64,000 nt of DNA from Arenicellales bacterium (GTDB lineage: Bacteria > Pseudomonadota > Gammaproteobacteria > Arenicellales > JAJDZL01): the NCBI GenBank assembly GCA_958295885.1, contig OY282380.1, positions 2,914,001-2,978,000 on the forward strand. Reading direction: 5' to 3'. Shown here in pieces: positions 1-9,648 of the stretch (its first letter is position 1; every line of letters begins with the position of its first letter). The notes beneath the pieces are model-generated. The model saw only the letters and a list, made by a program, of their open reading frames with translations, was not told the origin of the DNA and did no database searches. A program made the translations under genes and the position numbers.

Positions 1-294
1 CACCATGGGTATTGCTACAGCGATTGGCAGTCCGCCAGCGACTAGACCAACGATAATTGCAGTGACGGTGCTCGAAGACTGGACCAGTGCGGTTGCAAAT
101 ATTCCGAAGACCAGCCCAATGAACGGATTCGTTGCCAATACGAACAGAGATTCGATTCCATCCGACCCGCCAAACACCCGTCGAAATCCTTGGCCAACCA
201 CACCGACTGCAACGAGGAGTACATATAGAGCCAGCACTATGGTTACCCACGTGATTGTTTTTTGAACTAATGGGGTCAGTTGTTTATTTTCCAA
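1..294 (-). CDS. Na+/phosphate cotransporter family protein (N-terminal part)
   Basis: Inner-membrane sodium-dependent phosphate symporter of the NptA/PF02690 family. Only the first 98 codons are present; the gene continues beyond the window start. Seen: a short polar N-terminus, a first membrane segment (WVTIVLALYVLLVAVGVVG, about residues 16-34) and the family hallmark QSSSTVTAIIVGLVAGGLP near residues 75-93, the first of the two inverted QSSS repeats that form the transport path. The start is taken as TTG at 294, because an in-frame stop lies three codons upstream and no ATG occurs before the first membrane helix. The family assignment is firm from the QSSS motif; the transported ion and a possible C-terminal PhoU domain cannot be seen. 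Confidence 0.85.
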   Translation of the reverse strand, partial: MENKQLTPLVQKTITWVTIVLALYVLLVAVGVVGQGFRRVFGGSDGIESLFVLATNPFIGLVFGIFATALVQSSSTVTAIIVGLVAGGLPIAVAIPMV

Positions 295-1371
295 TTCTTT
301 TCACTCTCAGCATCATTCCCGGCTGCCAGTCTACGCCGTACATCAAATTCATATTAGTATCGTATTGATTATGTTTCCAAAATTCTGCGTGAACTGAAAA
401 TTTTTATCGTTGCCTTTATCTGTGGTAGATCAACGAAATTGGAATATAGCAGTTTTCAACTCCGTTTCGGACAACCAAATTAAGGTTCAACTGCAGTTTT
501 CCGTGAAACGAATCAGGGCGGTACTTGGCCTTCAGGCGCGAAAAAATGCCATGTGTCAGCCGGTGTCCCGGAATGAAATTTCGTATCAGGCACCTCGTTG
601 GATGAATCAGTGATTTAGTGCGGTCGCTGCCCCGGTTTTGCCGTTGTCAGTCACTTGATCCTGCCGTCAGCAGACTGTCACTTGCCGGCAAAGGTCGAGT
701 CGGATCGATCAGTCCAGAATACAACTGACATACAAACTGTGCCCTGGTATTCTGAACTTTTGAAGTTCTCACACTCAGCGAGGTGCGTTGTGTCGAAGCA
801 GAAGTTAGGCATTATCGAAGTTAGTACGACAGTGACTCTGACATTGATCTGCACACAGTGAGAACCGCATCAAGGAGTTGGTGAAAAGCGACTTTTCCGG
901 CGGGCAGCAGCCATGTGGAGATTGTATAGTCAATGCGAGCTGGTGGCAGCTGAACATGATCGGCAGTAACATTTCAAATATCAATTTATGACTGATCTTT
1001 AGTGTAATTCAAAGTATGAAAACAAAATCTAGCTGCTTCCCAGTCAGGTCAAATGGTTGAATGAGCTTGAGTATTACTACAGTTCAAATTCAATGATATG
1101 GTAAAAGTTTGTTGAACTGTACGGGTCAAGCGAAAGTACGGCACTCAGAGCACTGAGTATTATTCATCGCCGCTCAGATTCCAGGGACAACGAAGTACAA
1201 TGAATCGTTCACGGTATCTGAACATTATCGCCGTATAAAGACCCGGGAAATTTTATTCATGATTGTCGGGAAACACTTTTCGTGGCTGCCTATACGAACC
1301 GGACTGTTCCATGCAGCTAAACGCGCTCTAATGCAATTCTCTACGCATCCGCCCATCTGATCATCAGCTAA
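295..1371. other. Gene-poor stretch
   Basis: About 1.1 kb between the divergent Na/Pi cotransporter and the FAD oxidoreductase. Only short unrelated open frames occur (for example 410-613 and 655-861, plus strand). None has a recognisable motif, signal peptide or convincing ribosome binding site. No tRNA-like cloverleaf or obvious terminator was seen. It presumably holds the promoters of both flanking genes. Confidence 0.6.
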
Positions 1372-2697
1372 ATGACAATAAAATCGATCCGACTGCTGCC
1401 TATCAACGACCGGACGAACGGTTGGAGTCGCATTCTCCCTCCTCGAAGCCCGAAATCAACATTAAATTCAAATATCATGGCCAACACTGTTGTGGTAGGT
1501 GCTGGTTTCGCTGGCTTGGCCGCCGCTCGAAGAATGGCTGAAAATCGCCCGGACGACCAAATTGTGCTGCTTGAAGCACACGAAGTGGGAGAAAACGCTT
1601 CGGGTAGAAATTCCGGATTTGCCATTGATCTTCCCCATGTGACCAGCAGCAGCATGGACGAACTGGAAAGCGCCCAGCGTCATATGGCATTGGCGAGAGC
1701 AGCGATTGCTTACCATGAAACACAGATTGCCAAACACGCTATTGCATGCAACTGGAGTCAAACCGGAAAATTCCAGACAGCGGTTACAGACTGGGGTACG
1801 GAAAATTATCTCGTACCCTTTGCTGACGAACTTGAAATGCTAGGTGAATCTCATACTTGGGTTCAAGGCTCGGAGCTCAAGAAAAATTTGGGAACTGAGC
1901 ATTTCAAGGCTGCAGTCTACACTCCAGGATGCAGGCTGTGCAATCCGGCGGCATTGGTAAGAGGTTTGGCAGACACTCTACCGGAAAATGTCACACTCTA
2001 CGAACACACTCCGGTCACTGGCATTGATACTTCCAGTGGCATAAATCTTGAAACAAAATCAGGAAACGTTCAGGCCGATCAGATGATTCTGGCGGTAAAT
2101 GCTTTTGCGAAATATTTTGGATTTTACACCCAGCATCTGCTGCCCTTCGCAGCAAACGCCAGCCTAACACGTCAACTGACACCTGAGGAGATAAGCTCGC
2201 TTGGCTGTGAAACAGAATGGGGGGTCACACCTGCCAATGCCTTCGCCTCTGTTACGATGAGGTATACGCAGGACCACCGTATTCTAGTCCGTCAAAACAT
2301 CTACTTCAATCGGAAAATGCGGGAATCCAAGAGCTATCGGGATAAGATTTCCCGGCATCACAAAAAGCTTTTTGACGAAAGATTTCCGTTGCTGAGCGAC
2401 GTTGGTATGGAATACACTTGGACCGGTTTTGTCACCTTGTCTGGCAATGGTGCGCCGGGTTTTGGGCAGGTGGCCGATAACATTTATTCCTGCGTCTGTC
2501 AGAACGCGATTGGGGTTACAAAAGGAACGATAAGCGGCCTGCTTGCAGCCGATATGGCCTCCCGGGCAGATAACGAGCTGATCGGTTATATGCAAAGTCT
2601 AGGGCAGCCCAATCGACTTCCACCCAGTCCATTTCTAGACATTGGAGTTAAAGTCAGAACATTCTGGGAAATATACAGAGCAAGAGGAGAAGTTTGA
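1372..2697 (+). CDS. FAD-dependent amino-acid oxidase-like oxidoreductase (DAO family)
   Basis: Flavoprotein of the D-amino-acid/glycine oxidase (DAO, PF01266) superfamily, expected to oxidise an amine or amino acid in the cytoplasm; the substrate is unknown. Seen: dinucleotide-binding motif VVVGAGFAGLAAARRMAE (about residues 40-57), the E of LLEAHEVGE that binds the FAD ribose, and a conserved GRNSGFAIDLPH stretch directly after it. The C-terminal half has WTGFVTLSGNGAPGFGQV and CQNAIGVTKGTISGLLAAD, which close the FAD site. The about 35-residue leader containing NGWSRILPPR belongs to this subfamily, so the ATG at 1372 is kept although its ribosome binding site is weak. The gene stands alone, with long gene-free DNA on both sides. 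Confidence 0.8.
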   Translation: MTIKSIRLLPINDRTNGWSRILPPRSPKSTLNSNIMANTVVVGAGFAGLAAARRMAENRPDDQIVLLEAHEVGENASGRNSGFAIDLPHVTSSSMDELESAQRHMALARAAIAYHETQIAKHAIACNWSQTGKFQTAVTDWGTENYLVPFADELEMLGESHTWVQGSELKKNLGTEHFKAAVYTPGCRLCNPAALVRGLADTLPENVTLYEHTPVTGIDTSSGINLETKSGNVQADQMILAVNAFAKYFGFYTQHLLPFAANASLTRQLTPEEISSLGCETEWGVTPANAFASVTMRYTQDHRILVRQNIYFNRKMRESKSYRDKISRHHKKLFDERFPLLSDVGMEYTWTGFVTLSGNGAPGFGQVADNIYSCVCQNAIGVTKGTISGLLAADMASRADNELIGYMQSLGQPNRLPPSPFLDIGVKVRTFWEIYRARGEV

Positions 2698-3399
2698 CGT
2701 CTGAAAGCAGTCTCTCTGATAACTTGCCCGATACAAAACATTGAACAGTTTGAATCTTCGCAAGTAGAAATAGAAGACTTAGGCAAGGTAATTTGAAGCT
2801 GCGACGCCGAAGTTGGTACTCCCAAGTCTGTTTTAGTGAAACTCATTGACTCTCTGGTGTAGGCCCAGGCTGCGGATGAGTTGAATTTATGTTAGTCCTT
2901 CTTGAGCGACATTTGTCGACTGCTGATGTCTGAACCTGCGGACTCACGTTAAATAAATTGCACAGCCACAATCAGACTTTGATTTGACAGTGTTCACATT
3001 TTCGAATAAGAGTAACCAAGTTAGTGTCATTCAGGATGTATTCGGAGATGGCAGCCTACCAATTCGAGAATATTTTTTCAACATCGGTGCCTTGAGCCCC
3101 ATTGATACCGTGAGTTACACTGCCTTTTCAAAAATGTTGGTTAGATTTTTTCATTGTTAGTAAAAAATTATTCAAGAATTGGCAGTTCAATAAAAAATTT
3201 GGACAGGTTACGGCCGTACCTACCAACAAAGGTTCAACTTTGTAAATTTACTCATTGTGAAAATAGAGACTAAATTGCTTCAGTCGCAGCTGGGAAAAAC
3301 TGGGGCTTGGTTGTTGTCCCGCTGGCAGAGACTGCCTCTTTTTTCGTATTTGAACTGGTTGTGATTTTACGTGAAGCGGTTCGGTTGGTGGCCGTCAAG
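2698..3399. other. Gene-free AT-rich stretch
   Basis: About 700 bases after the FAD oxidoreductase with no supported gene. The part from about 3100 to 3300 is especially AT-rich. The right edge grades into a decayed transposase on the minus strand. Confidence 0.5.
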
Positions 3400-4290
3400 T
3401 TGGACCAATCGATTCTTCGAACTGGTTGTCGAGAGTGCTCCAACGCGGCTCAAACGTTGCGTCTGGTGCTTTGAGCAGATCTCCCGGATAATACCAGAAA
3501 CCGGCAATCTGTTTGCGGTGGGTTTCGAGCAGTCCGACACCGGCGTAGCGTCCTTCGTTTCTGCGGGTGCCGACGGAGATTATGCGAAGCGTGACCTAGG
3601 CTCGAATGTCATTTTCGGCGAGATCATTGTGCAAAATCGTGTGTGTATGATGGACCACTCGGAGCAGTTCGGACTAGTTGGCATAAAGCCGCGCAGCAGC
3701 ACATTGAGCGAATGGCAGCCGTTTTTTCTTTGAAGACGCGATCGAACACTCAAAGCTGAGCTTCATGCGCCTGTGGCTGTTGGCGATGCTGACAGAGCTG
3801 GTGGTTATAGTCCCAGATTTGGCTGCGTTTGGATTCGGTCATCTGGCGGCTGCTTTCGCTTGGGCAGAGCAGTATTTGCAGATGTCGTTCGGCATGCACT
3901 CACCAAATCGCGTGTCTGCCGAGCTTGAATTGACCGGAATCGTCGCTTAGGTTGACGGTGTCGGTGAGTTTTTCCACCTCGATCGGCGTGCCCCAGAGTG
4001 CGCTTTCGGTAATGGTAGCGGGCACCGGTGTCATCGACATGCAGCGAGCACGTCACGGGCTTCGTCGACCAGTTTGGCGTGCCTTCATTGGGCATGTACA
4101 TCACGCTGCGTTTGGAGATTCTTAACTCCCAGTCGTTGAGCAGCTCGGTGATGTGTGCAGCCGTCGCTTGTCCCTGATGATGCAGCTTTACCGCTAAACG
4201 GTGCAGGTCGATGCCGAAGTGACCTTGCACATGTGCCGGAAGAACAGCAGGGATGCGCTGCAGACCAAATGGCGACTGGCGGCGATCATA
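3400..4290 (-). pseudogene. Decayed DDE transposase (IS66-like) relic
   Basis: Minus-strand remnant of an insertion-sequence transposase broken by stops and frameshifts. Recognisable islands in order are PAHVQGHFGIDLHRLAVKLH (about 4250-4190), a helix-like segment ending LLNDWELRISKRSV, LVDEARDVLAACR, then in another frame VDDTGARYHY (the catalytic-domain DDTGAR motif, about 4035-4005), and finally NDLAENDIRA followed by an ISxGTR-type stretch near 3640-3540, which resembles the conserved C-terminus of these enzymes. No terminal inverted repeats could be placed. The order and spacing of the islands match one full-length transposase, so this is one dead element and not several chance frames. 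The exact family name is inferred. Confidence 0.75.
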
Positions 4291-4748
4291 GGCTTTATTG
4301 AACTTGCGTCGATAAAGTCGAGGAAGGAGAGTGACTGCAGGAAAAAATCCGAAAGTGAAGTCACTGCAATGTTCTCCAAGGGGAATTTGCAGTGGTACGT
4401 GGGTCGGAGAGATGTGGGCTTTAACTGCGTGGACGGCCAATCAAATTATTCGCGATGAGATCGATGCAAATTTTTTACATTAAATTGGAGTAAAGATCTG
4501 AAGATGAATAAAATCATTCATCTGCATTGCACGCGAAACAAGTGATCAACCTCGAATGCTAATATTGGAACTGCTGTGACACGCTCCGACCCAACTGCAT
4601 TAAATTAGTGCTATATTTGATGTTTAGGCAATAAAGATAATTGTATGATTTTAAACTGGTAACCTGCAGCAGTAGGATTAAGGTTTTAACATCAATTGTT
4701 TTATTTCTGGCTCCTTTACCCGAACACAAAGCTAGAGAGGTAGAAAAC

Positions 4749-5264
4749 ATGAACAGGAAACTAAGCTATTTGATAACGGTGCTTGGCGGTTTTGCGCTGT
4801 TCGCCGCGTCCCAAGTTGCAGGCGCCTCAGGGCATACACAAGCCCAGATGATGGACGCAAATGGAGAATCCGTAGGGCAGGTAGCCCTTAAAATGACTCC
4901 GCATGGCACTCTGCTGCATGCCACACTCAGCAATCTGCCGCCCGGAACCCATGCATTCCATATTCACGCAGTAGGTGAATGTGAAGCACCTTTCAAGTCT
5001 GCAGGCGGTCATTTTAATCCGGAGGGAAAGAGTCATGGACTGCTAGCTGATGCTGGAATGCACGCCGGTGATATGCCCAACATCCATGTGCCGGAATCCG
5101 GAAGCCTCGAAATCGAGATCCTGAATACGTACGTAAAGCTGGATTCATCGCTGTTTGATGAAGATGGTGCAGCAATTGTGATCCATGCAGAGGGTGACGA
5201 CTACACGTCAGACCCAGCGGGAGATGCAGGTCCGCGCATTGCATGCGGCGTTATTGTCCAATAG
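4749..5264 (+). CDS. sodC: Periplasmic Cu/Zn superoxide dismutase
   Basis: Converts superoxide to hydrogen peroxide and oxygen in the periplasm. The 171-residue product starts with a signal peptide (about residues 1-26, ending AGA). All metal ligands are visible: copper ligands H71 and H73 in FHIH, bridging H88 in GGHFNP, zinc ligands H96, H105 and D108 (SHG and MHAGD), and the last copper ligand H146 in IVIHAEGDDY. The structural disulfide C78-C166 (GEC, IACGV) is also present. The ATG at 4749 is preferred over an upstream in-frame ATG at 4641 because it has AGAGGT upstream and begins exactly at the signal peptide. The gene is intact although both neighbours are dead transposases. Confidence 0.95.
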   Translation: MNRKLSYLITVLGGFALFAASQVAGASGHTQAQMMDANGESVGQVALKMTPHGTLLHATLSNLPPGTHAFHIHAVGECEAPFKSAGGHFNPEGKSHGLLADAGMHAGDMPNIHVPESGSLEIEILNTYVKLDSSLFDEDGAAIVIHAEGDDYTSDPAGDAGPRIACGVIVQ

Positions 5265-5445
5265 CGAGACATCGCGATTAAATCACCCGAAAGGCCAGTT
5301 CGGTGAATTGCCGGCTGGCTCTTTCGGACAGCGGCAGCAAATTTGGGTGTCGGTATGGCATGGACCGCAGCGATGCCGCGCCCGGCAGTCTATGTCGGAT
5401 GTCGGAGCAGCTTCTGTCCTAGTCTGGCGGCTGTCCGCGGTACCG

Positions 5446-5745
5446 CGGATTGGCCGATGGGAACATGAGGACGCGGTTGACCGGCATCGTCAGCGGATTC
5501 GAGAAAAATCTGAGATGATGCAGGAACGAATCGCTATGGTCAAGCATCCGTTCGGCACACTTTCGGACGCTGGGCTGGATTGGATCATTTTCTGCTGCGA
5601 AGAAAAAAACAGTGTGATGAATGCAGTCTGATGCGATCATCTAGCTGCCGCTTCAGACGTGCGCTCAGTCTATGTGGCTCGCGGCTTCGCATTGATAGAC
5701 ATTTCCGGCCCGATCTGCGAAACAATGCCAGTAATCTTTCGAGCT
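5446..5745 (+). pseudogene. IS1182-type transposase C-terminal relic
   Basis: Remnant of the C-terminal end of an IS1182/IS4-like DDE transposase. The first frame reads RWEHEDAVDRHRQRI, then MMQERIAMVKHPFGT, which is the signature WEHE...EHPFGT region before the end of these enzymes. A frameshift near 5575 then leads to HFLLRRKKQCDECSLM and RALSLCGSRL, matching the following HFLxRGxxKVxxExSLM...YNxxR block. The catalytic N-terminal domains are missing. The flanking DNA (5265-5445 and 5746-6103) shows no gene; part of it may be more decayed sequence of the same element. Confidence 0.7.
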
Positions 5746-6103
5746 CCAGCTCACGCCCGCGAAATCGTTCAATGGCGTCGTGGTTGTCTCTCCACTAGGT
5801 CTCAGTTAACGGCGAGGGCTGCCACAATGCTGATCATTCTCTTTTCTGGAATTCACTTGCTCAGACAACCTGCCAGGTCTCCATTGCGCGCTCGGTCAAG
5901 CGTTTTGTTTTGATTCATAACGATGCCGACACTGCAAAAACGCGCTGTCACAATCGCTTGCTGCTGACGGCTAATTCAACAGTTTGTACAGATTTATCGC
6001 AGCTGTTGAGAATTGATTTCACGCATGCCTTCACGATGAGTGCGGATGCTCCACAGAAATGAAGTCCATTTCCATGACTCAAGAATCATGAGCTGCTGAC
6101 CTC

Positions 6104-7060
6104 TTATTCAGCAGCTGATGACGGGAGTTCAACAGCATAGCTGTCCAGTTTTGGCTTTTGCTGAATTAGGCCGCGTTGGAGAAGGAAATCCGAAAAACGT
6201 TCGTATCTCGCTCGGTCCAGCGCACCCGGTCTGAGCGCAAATCGAGCAAGAGTGTCTCTCCAGGCCCTTCGGTTCAGTTCATCGTCGAGCGATTTGTCAA
6301 AGCTCACGAAATTTTCCCAGGCTTGCTGTGGATGATTGATCATGAACTGAACGCCTCGTTCCAATGCGTCGACAAAATCACGCATTTGGGTTTTGTCGGC
6401 ATTGTCCTGATGGGTTACGATAACGAGTTCATCATACGCTGGAATGCCTTCTTCTTCGAGGAAAAATGCCCGACCGGGGACACCATTGATATCCATCTGA
6501 TTCAGTTCAAAATTTCGATAAGCCCCGATGACTGCATCAACTTGCTTTGACATCACTGCCGGGGACAAGGAAAAATTAACATTGATCAATGTAACGTCTT
6601 CCAGGGTGAGACCATTGGCTTCCAATACTGACGCCAGCAGCACATCTTCAAATCCCGCTACCGAGTATCCGATCTTCCGCCCTTTAAGATCGCTGATGTT
6701 CTGAATGTCAGAATCCTGGAGCACGACGATAGAATTCAGTGGCGTTGCGACCAAGGTTGCGATTCGAACAAGCGGCAGACCTTGAGCGACCTGCAGGTGC
6801 AGCTGCGGCTGATAGGAAATTGCCACGTCGGCCTTCTTCGCTGCTACAAGCTTGGGCGGATCATTGGGATTTGCAGGAGCGATCAGTTCCACCTCCAGTC
6901 CTGCATCCTCAAAATATCCTTGAGCCTGGGCAACATAGAGCGGCCCGTGATCCGGATTGACGTACCAATCCAAAAGAACGGTAAACGGTTCGGCTGCCTG
7001 TGCCCAGTTGAGCATCAGAGCCAGCGGTGCTGCGAGCAGGGTAGGAATGAATTTTCTCAT
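6104..7060 (-). CDS. thiY: Thiamin-pyrimidine ABC transporter, substrate-binding protein
   Basis: Periplasmic binding protein of the ThiXYZ importer, which takes up the thiamin pyrimidine breakdown product formylaminopyrimidine or a related pyrimidine. The 318-residue protein has a signal peptide (about residues 1-22, ending AQA) and the NMT1/THI5-like fold. The mature protein opens with FTVLLDWYVNPDHGPLYVAQAQGYFEDAGL, and a D-L-K-G-R-K-I-G-Y-S hinge lies near residue 125. It is the last gene of the riboswitch-controlled operon, 6 bases after thiX. Placement beside thiZ and thiX and downstream of a TPP riboswitch makes the pyrimidine role very likely. A distant tenA (34811-35509) would process the imported pyrimidine before ThiD. 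Confidence 0.9.
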   Translation of the reverse strand: MRKFIPTLLAAPLALMLNWAQAAEPFTVLLDWYVNPDHGPLYVAQAQGYFEDAGLEVELIAPANPNDPPKLVAAKKADVAISYQPQLHLQVAQGLPLVRIATLVATPLNSIVVLQDSDIQNISDLKGRKIGYSVAGFEDVLLASVLEANGLTLEDVTLINVNFSLSPAVMSKQVDAVIGAYRNFELNQMDINGVPGRAFFLEEEGIPAYDELVIVTHQDNADKTQMRDFVDALERGVQFMINHPQQAWENFVSFDKSLDDELNRRAWRDTLARFALRPGALDRARYERFSDFLLQRGLIQQKPKLDSYAVELPSSAAE

Positions 7061-7066
7061 GGTGTC

Positions 7067-7819
7067 TTAAGTGCCCTCCATTACGTGGTCGGCTTGCCAG
7101 AAAATGGCGCGTTTAACAAAATTATCGATGCTGAAATACAGAATTATTGCAAAAAATGCCAAGACGATCAAAGCAGCGAACATCAGGTCCACCTGAGTTC
7201 GAGCGTTGGCATGCAGCATTAGGAATCCAAGCCCGGAACTGGAACCAACCCATTCACCAACAACTGCGCCTATGGGTGAAATTGCAGCTGCGATCCGCAA
7301 TCCAGAACCAAATGAAGGCAGGGCCGACGGCAGTCGTATGTACTTCAGTGTGGTATGTTTTGAAGCTCCCATTATTCTTGCCATGTCAATCCAGCCTGGG
7401 TCGGTGTTTCGAAGACCGTCATAAAGGGCGGCAGTCACCGGAAAATAGATGATCAAAGTGGCCATGGCAATTTTGGAAGCCATCCCAAATCCGAGCCACA
7501 GCATTAGAACGGGTGCGATTGCAAAAACCGGCAGAGCCTGACTGGCGACGAGCAGCGGCAGGAACCAGGAGCGAATGGCGTGAAACTGCAGGATCGCCCA
7601 CGCAGTGATCATCCCGACGAAACACCCCAGAATCAGTCCGACAAGAACTTCGAAAATCGTGACGGAAGCATGGAACACGATCAATTTTGCGTTGGTGATC
7701 AGTGCCGCGGCAACGTCAATGGGCGCCGGCAGAATGAAAGGCGGTGATTGGGTCAGCCAGACGATCGACTGCCACAGCGCCGTTAACGAAATCACGATGA
7801 CGATTGATCTATACAGCAT
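7067..7819 (-). CDS. thiX: Thiamin-pyrimidine ABC transporter, permease
   Basis: Inner-membrane permease of the ThiXYZ importer (BPD_transp_1 family, 250 residues). Several hydrophobic segments are visible, including residues about 3-20 and 57-80. The cytoplasmic coupling loop reads DMARIMGASKHTTLKYIRLP, an EAA-type motif. The gene starts inside the end of thiZ (11-base overlap, 7809-7819) and is followed 6 bases later by thiY, so the three transporter genes are translationally coupled. Confidence 0.9.
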   Translation of the reverse strand: MLYRSIVIVISLTALWQSIVWLTQSPPFILPAPIDVAAALITNAKLIVFHASVTIFEVLVGLILGCFVGMITAWAILQFHAIRSWFLPLLVASQALPVFAIAPVLMLWLGFGMASKIAMATLIIYFPVTAALYDGLRNTDPGWIDMARIMGASKHTTLKYIRLPSALPSFGSGLRIAAAISPIGAVVGEWVGSSSGLGFLMLHANARTQVDLMFAALIVLAFFAIILYFSIDNFVKRAIFWQADHVMEGT

Positions 7820-8558
7820 GAACGGGTGAGTCTGTCTGATTCAGCTGGGACATCAGCTCGGTGTAGGCTTCCGCGATCGAAGAATCCGTAAGTTCTCGAG
7901 GAGTTGCGTTTGGCAGAATTACCGCTGAGCCGACAGCAGCTGGACGTCCACGCAGCACGTAAATCTCGTCGGCCATGCGCAAAGCCTCCATCGGGTCATG
8001 AGTGACGAGCAGAGTGGTCTGTTGATTGCTCAGCAGGCTGCAGGCGAGATTCTGCAGTTGCAGGCGAGTGATCGCATCCAGTCCAGAAAACGGTTCATCA
8101 AGCAGATTGAGCGGTCGCTCTTCTATCAGAGTCCTGGCCAGCGCAACTCTCTGTCGCATTCCTCCAGAAAGTTCGTGCGGATAACGATGTTCAACGTTTT
8201 TCAGTTCCACTTGGTTCAACAGTTTCTGTGCGGCTTTTCGGTCTTGATCAGTACGGGTTCCGCGCAATAATGCGCCGATATTGACGTTGTCGATGACTGT
8301 CAGCCACGGCAGAAGCAGATCCTGCTGCGCCATCCATGCAATTCTCCCTTCAAGGGAACAATTGTCGCCTGCAGCGACCTTGCCCTTGGCGATCTTGGGC
8401 GAAACGAGTCCCGCGATAAATCGCAGCAAGGTGGACTTTCCAGACCCACTTTTTCCCAAAAGACAAATCAGTTTGCCTGCTCTCAATCGCAGACAGAAGT
8501 TGTCAAACAGACAGTCGTTTCCATAGCTCAGACTCAGCTCGATGTCTACGGTTATCAC
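7809..8558 (-). CDS. thiZ: Thiamin-pyrimidine ABC transporter, ATPase
   Basis: Cytoplasmic ATPase of the ThiXYZ importer, 249 residues. Walker A is GKSGSGKST (about residues 36-44), the signature motif is LSGGMRQRVALAR, Walker B is LNLLDEPFSGLD and the H-loop is TLLVTHD. The start is GTG at 8558, eight bases after the stop of the TRAP binding protein; its 3' end overlaps thiX. The family relation is to nitrate/taurine/thiamin-type ATPases, and the operon context fixes the thiamin assignment. Confidence 0.9.
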   Translation of the reverse strand: MITVDIELSLSYGNDCLFDNFCLRLRAGKLICLLGKSGSGKSTLLRFIAGLVSPKIAKGKVAAGDNCSLEGRIAWMAQQDLLLPWLTVIDNVNIGALLRGTRTDQDRKAAQKLLNQVELKNVEHRYPHELSGGMRQRVALARTLIEERPLNLLDEPFSGLDAITRLQLQNLACSLLSNQQTTLLVTHDPMEALRMADEIYVLRGRPAAVGSAVILPNATPRELTDSSIAEAYTELMSQLNQTDSPVHAV

Positions 8559-8566
8559 GGTTCAGC

Positions 8567-9640
8567 TTAAACCACGCGTGCCCGTAGAAATGGAAGTTGA
8601 GAAACTTTGGACCACTCGATCTGAGTACTTCTGACCTCGCGGTAAGACTGCGTGATCCGCGCTGTGAGATCATCCTGTTGGGCCAGTTCGTCCAGAACCT
8701 CTTCTGCGGCCTGTCGAGCGGCCGACAGAAAGTCATTTGGAAATTGGCGGACGATCGATCCATGTTCTTCGACCAAAGTCTTAAGAGCGGCTGGATTCCA
8801 CCTGTCCACTTCAGTCAGTGCATAAACGTGTTCTGCCATGCAAGCGATTTCAATGATCTGCTGAAGATCTTCGGGCAGTTCGTTCCACAGTCTGAGATTC
8901 ACTAGAAATTCCGCTGCGCCGTTGGGTTCGTGAAATCCCGGCCCGTAGTAGTAGGGAGTGGTCTTGTAAAATCCCATTGCCAGATCGGACCAAGGACCAA
9001 GCCATTCTGCCGCGTCAACCGCGTTCGTACTCAAAGCAGGAAGAATTTCGAGGGGAGACAGACTGACCGGTACGGCCCCAAGTCTTCTTATGACTTCACC
9101 GCCCAAGCCCGGCATTCGATATTTCATTCCAAGAATGTCTTCGATGGAGTTGATTGGTTTCTGAAACCAGCCACCCATGCCAATGCTGGTATTGGATGCC
9201 AAAAACGGTTTGACATCAAATGATTCATACAGTTCATCCCAGAGTTCCTGCCCGTTTCCGTGGTAGATCCAGACCATGTGCTCCTGAGGGATCAATCCAA
9301 ACGGAACGGCTGTAAAGAAAGCGGCCGCACGAGCTTTCCCCTGCCAGAAAAATGACGCGGAGTGCCCCAGATCGACCGTGCCGGAACCAACTGCGTCAAG
9401 CACTTCAAAGGGCCCGATGATTTCACCTGCTCCAAACAGTTTGATCTTGATTCGTCCGCCGCTCAGCAGTTCGATTCGACTCGCCAGCCGAGCCGCCGTC
9501 GTTCCTGTCGCCGGACTGTTTTTGATCCACGACATCGCCATTTTCAACTCGATTGAATCTGATGCGCTGGAACTCGCTGGAGCCAGCGCGGCCGCAGCCG
9601 CTGCGGCTGCAGTTGTTTGTAAAAATTTTCTTCTTTTCAA
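8567..9640 (-). CDS. Orphan TRAP transporter substrate-binding protein (DctP family) in thiamin operon
   Basis: Periplasmic solute-binding protein of the TRAP family, 357 residues, closest in style to the TakP/mannitol-chloroaromatic group. It has a twin-arginine-like leader (MKRRKFLQ then an alanine-rich stretch), suggesting Tat export in folded form. Conserved TRAP features include KYRMPGLGGEVIRRLGAVPV (the arginine-bearing strand that usually clamps a carboxylate) and AVDAAEWLGPWSD. The start is TTG at 9640, preceded by AGGCG, eight bases after thiD. No DctQ or DctM membrane subunit lies in the operon or elsewhere in the window. Position between thiD and thiZ under a TPP riboswitch suggests a thiamin-related ligand, for example a thiazole or pyrimidine precursor; this is inference. 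Confidence 0.85.
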   Translation of the reverse strand: MKRRKFLQTTAAAAAAAALAPASSSASDSIELKMAMSWIKNSPATGTTAARLASRIELLSGGRIKIKLFGAGEIIGPFEVLDAVGSGTVDLGHSASFFWQGKARAAAFFTAVPFGLIPQEHMVWIYHGNGQELWDELYESFDVKPFLASNTSIGMGGWFQKPINSIEDILGMKYRMPGLGGEVIRRLGAVPVSLSPLEILPALSTNAVDAAEWLGPWSDLAMGFYKTTPYYYGPGFHEPNGAAEFLVNLRLWNELPEDLQQIIEIACMAEHVYALTEVDRWNPAALKTLVEEHGSIVRQFPNDFLSAARQAAEEVLDELAQQDDLTARITQSYREVRSTQIEWSKVSQLPFLRARVV

Positions 9641-9648
9641 GATTTCGC

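Noticed and set aside
5185..5631. 148-residue plus-strand protein after sodC
   Set aside because: Starts inside sodC and only its end matches IS1182 transposases; described as a transposase relic.
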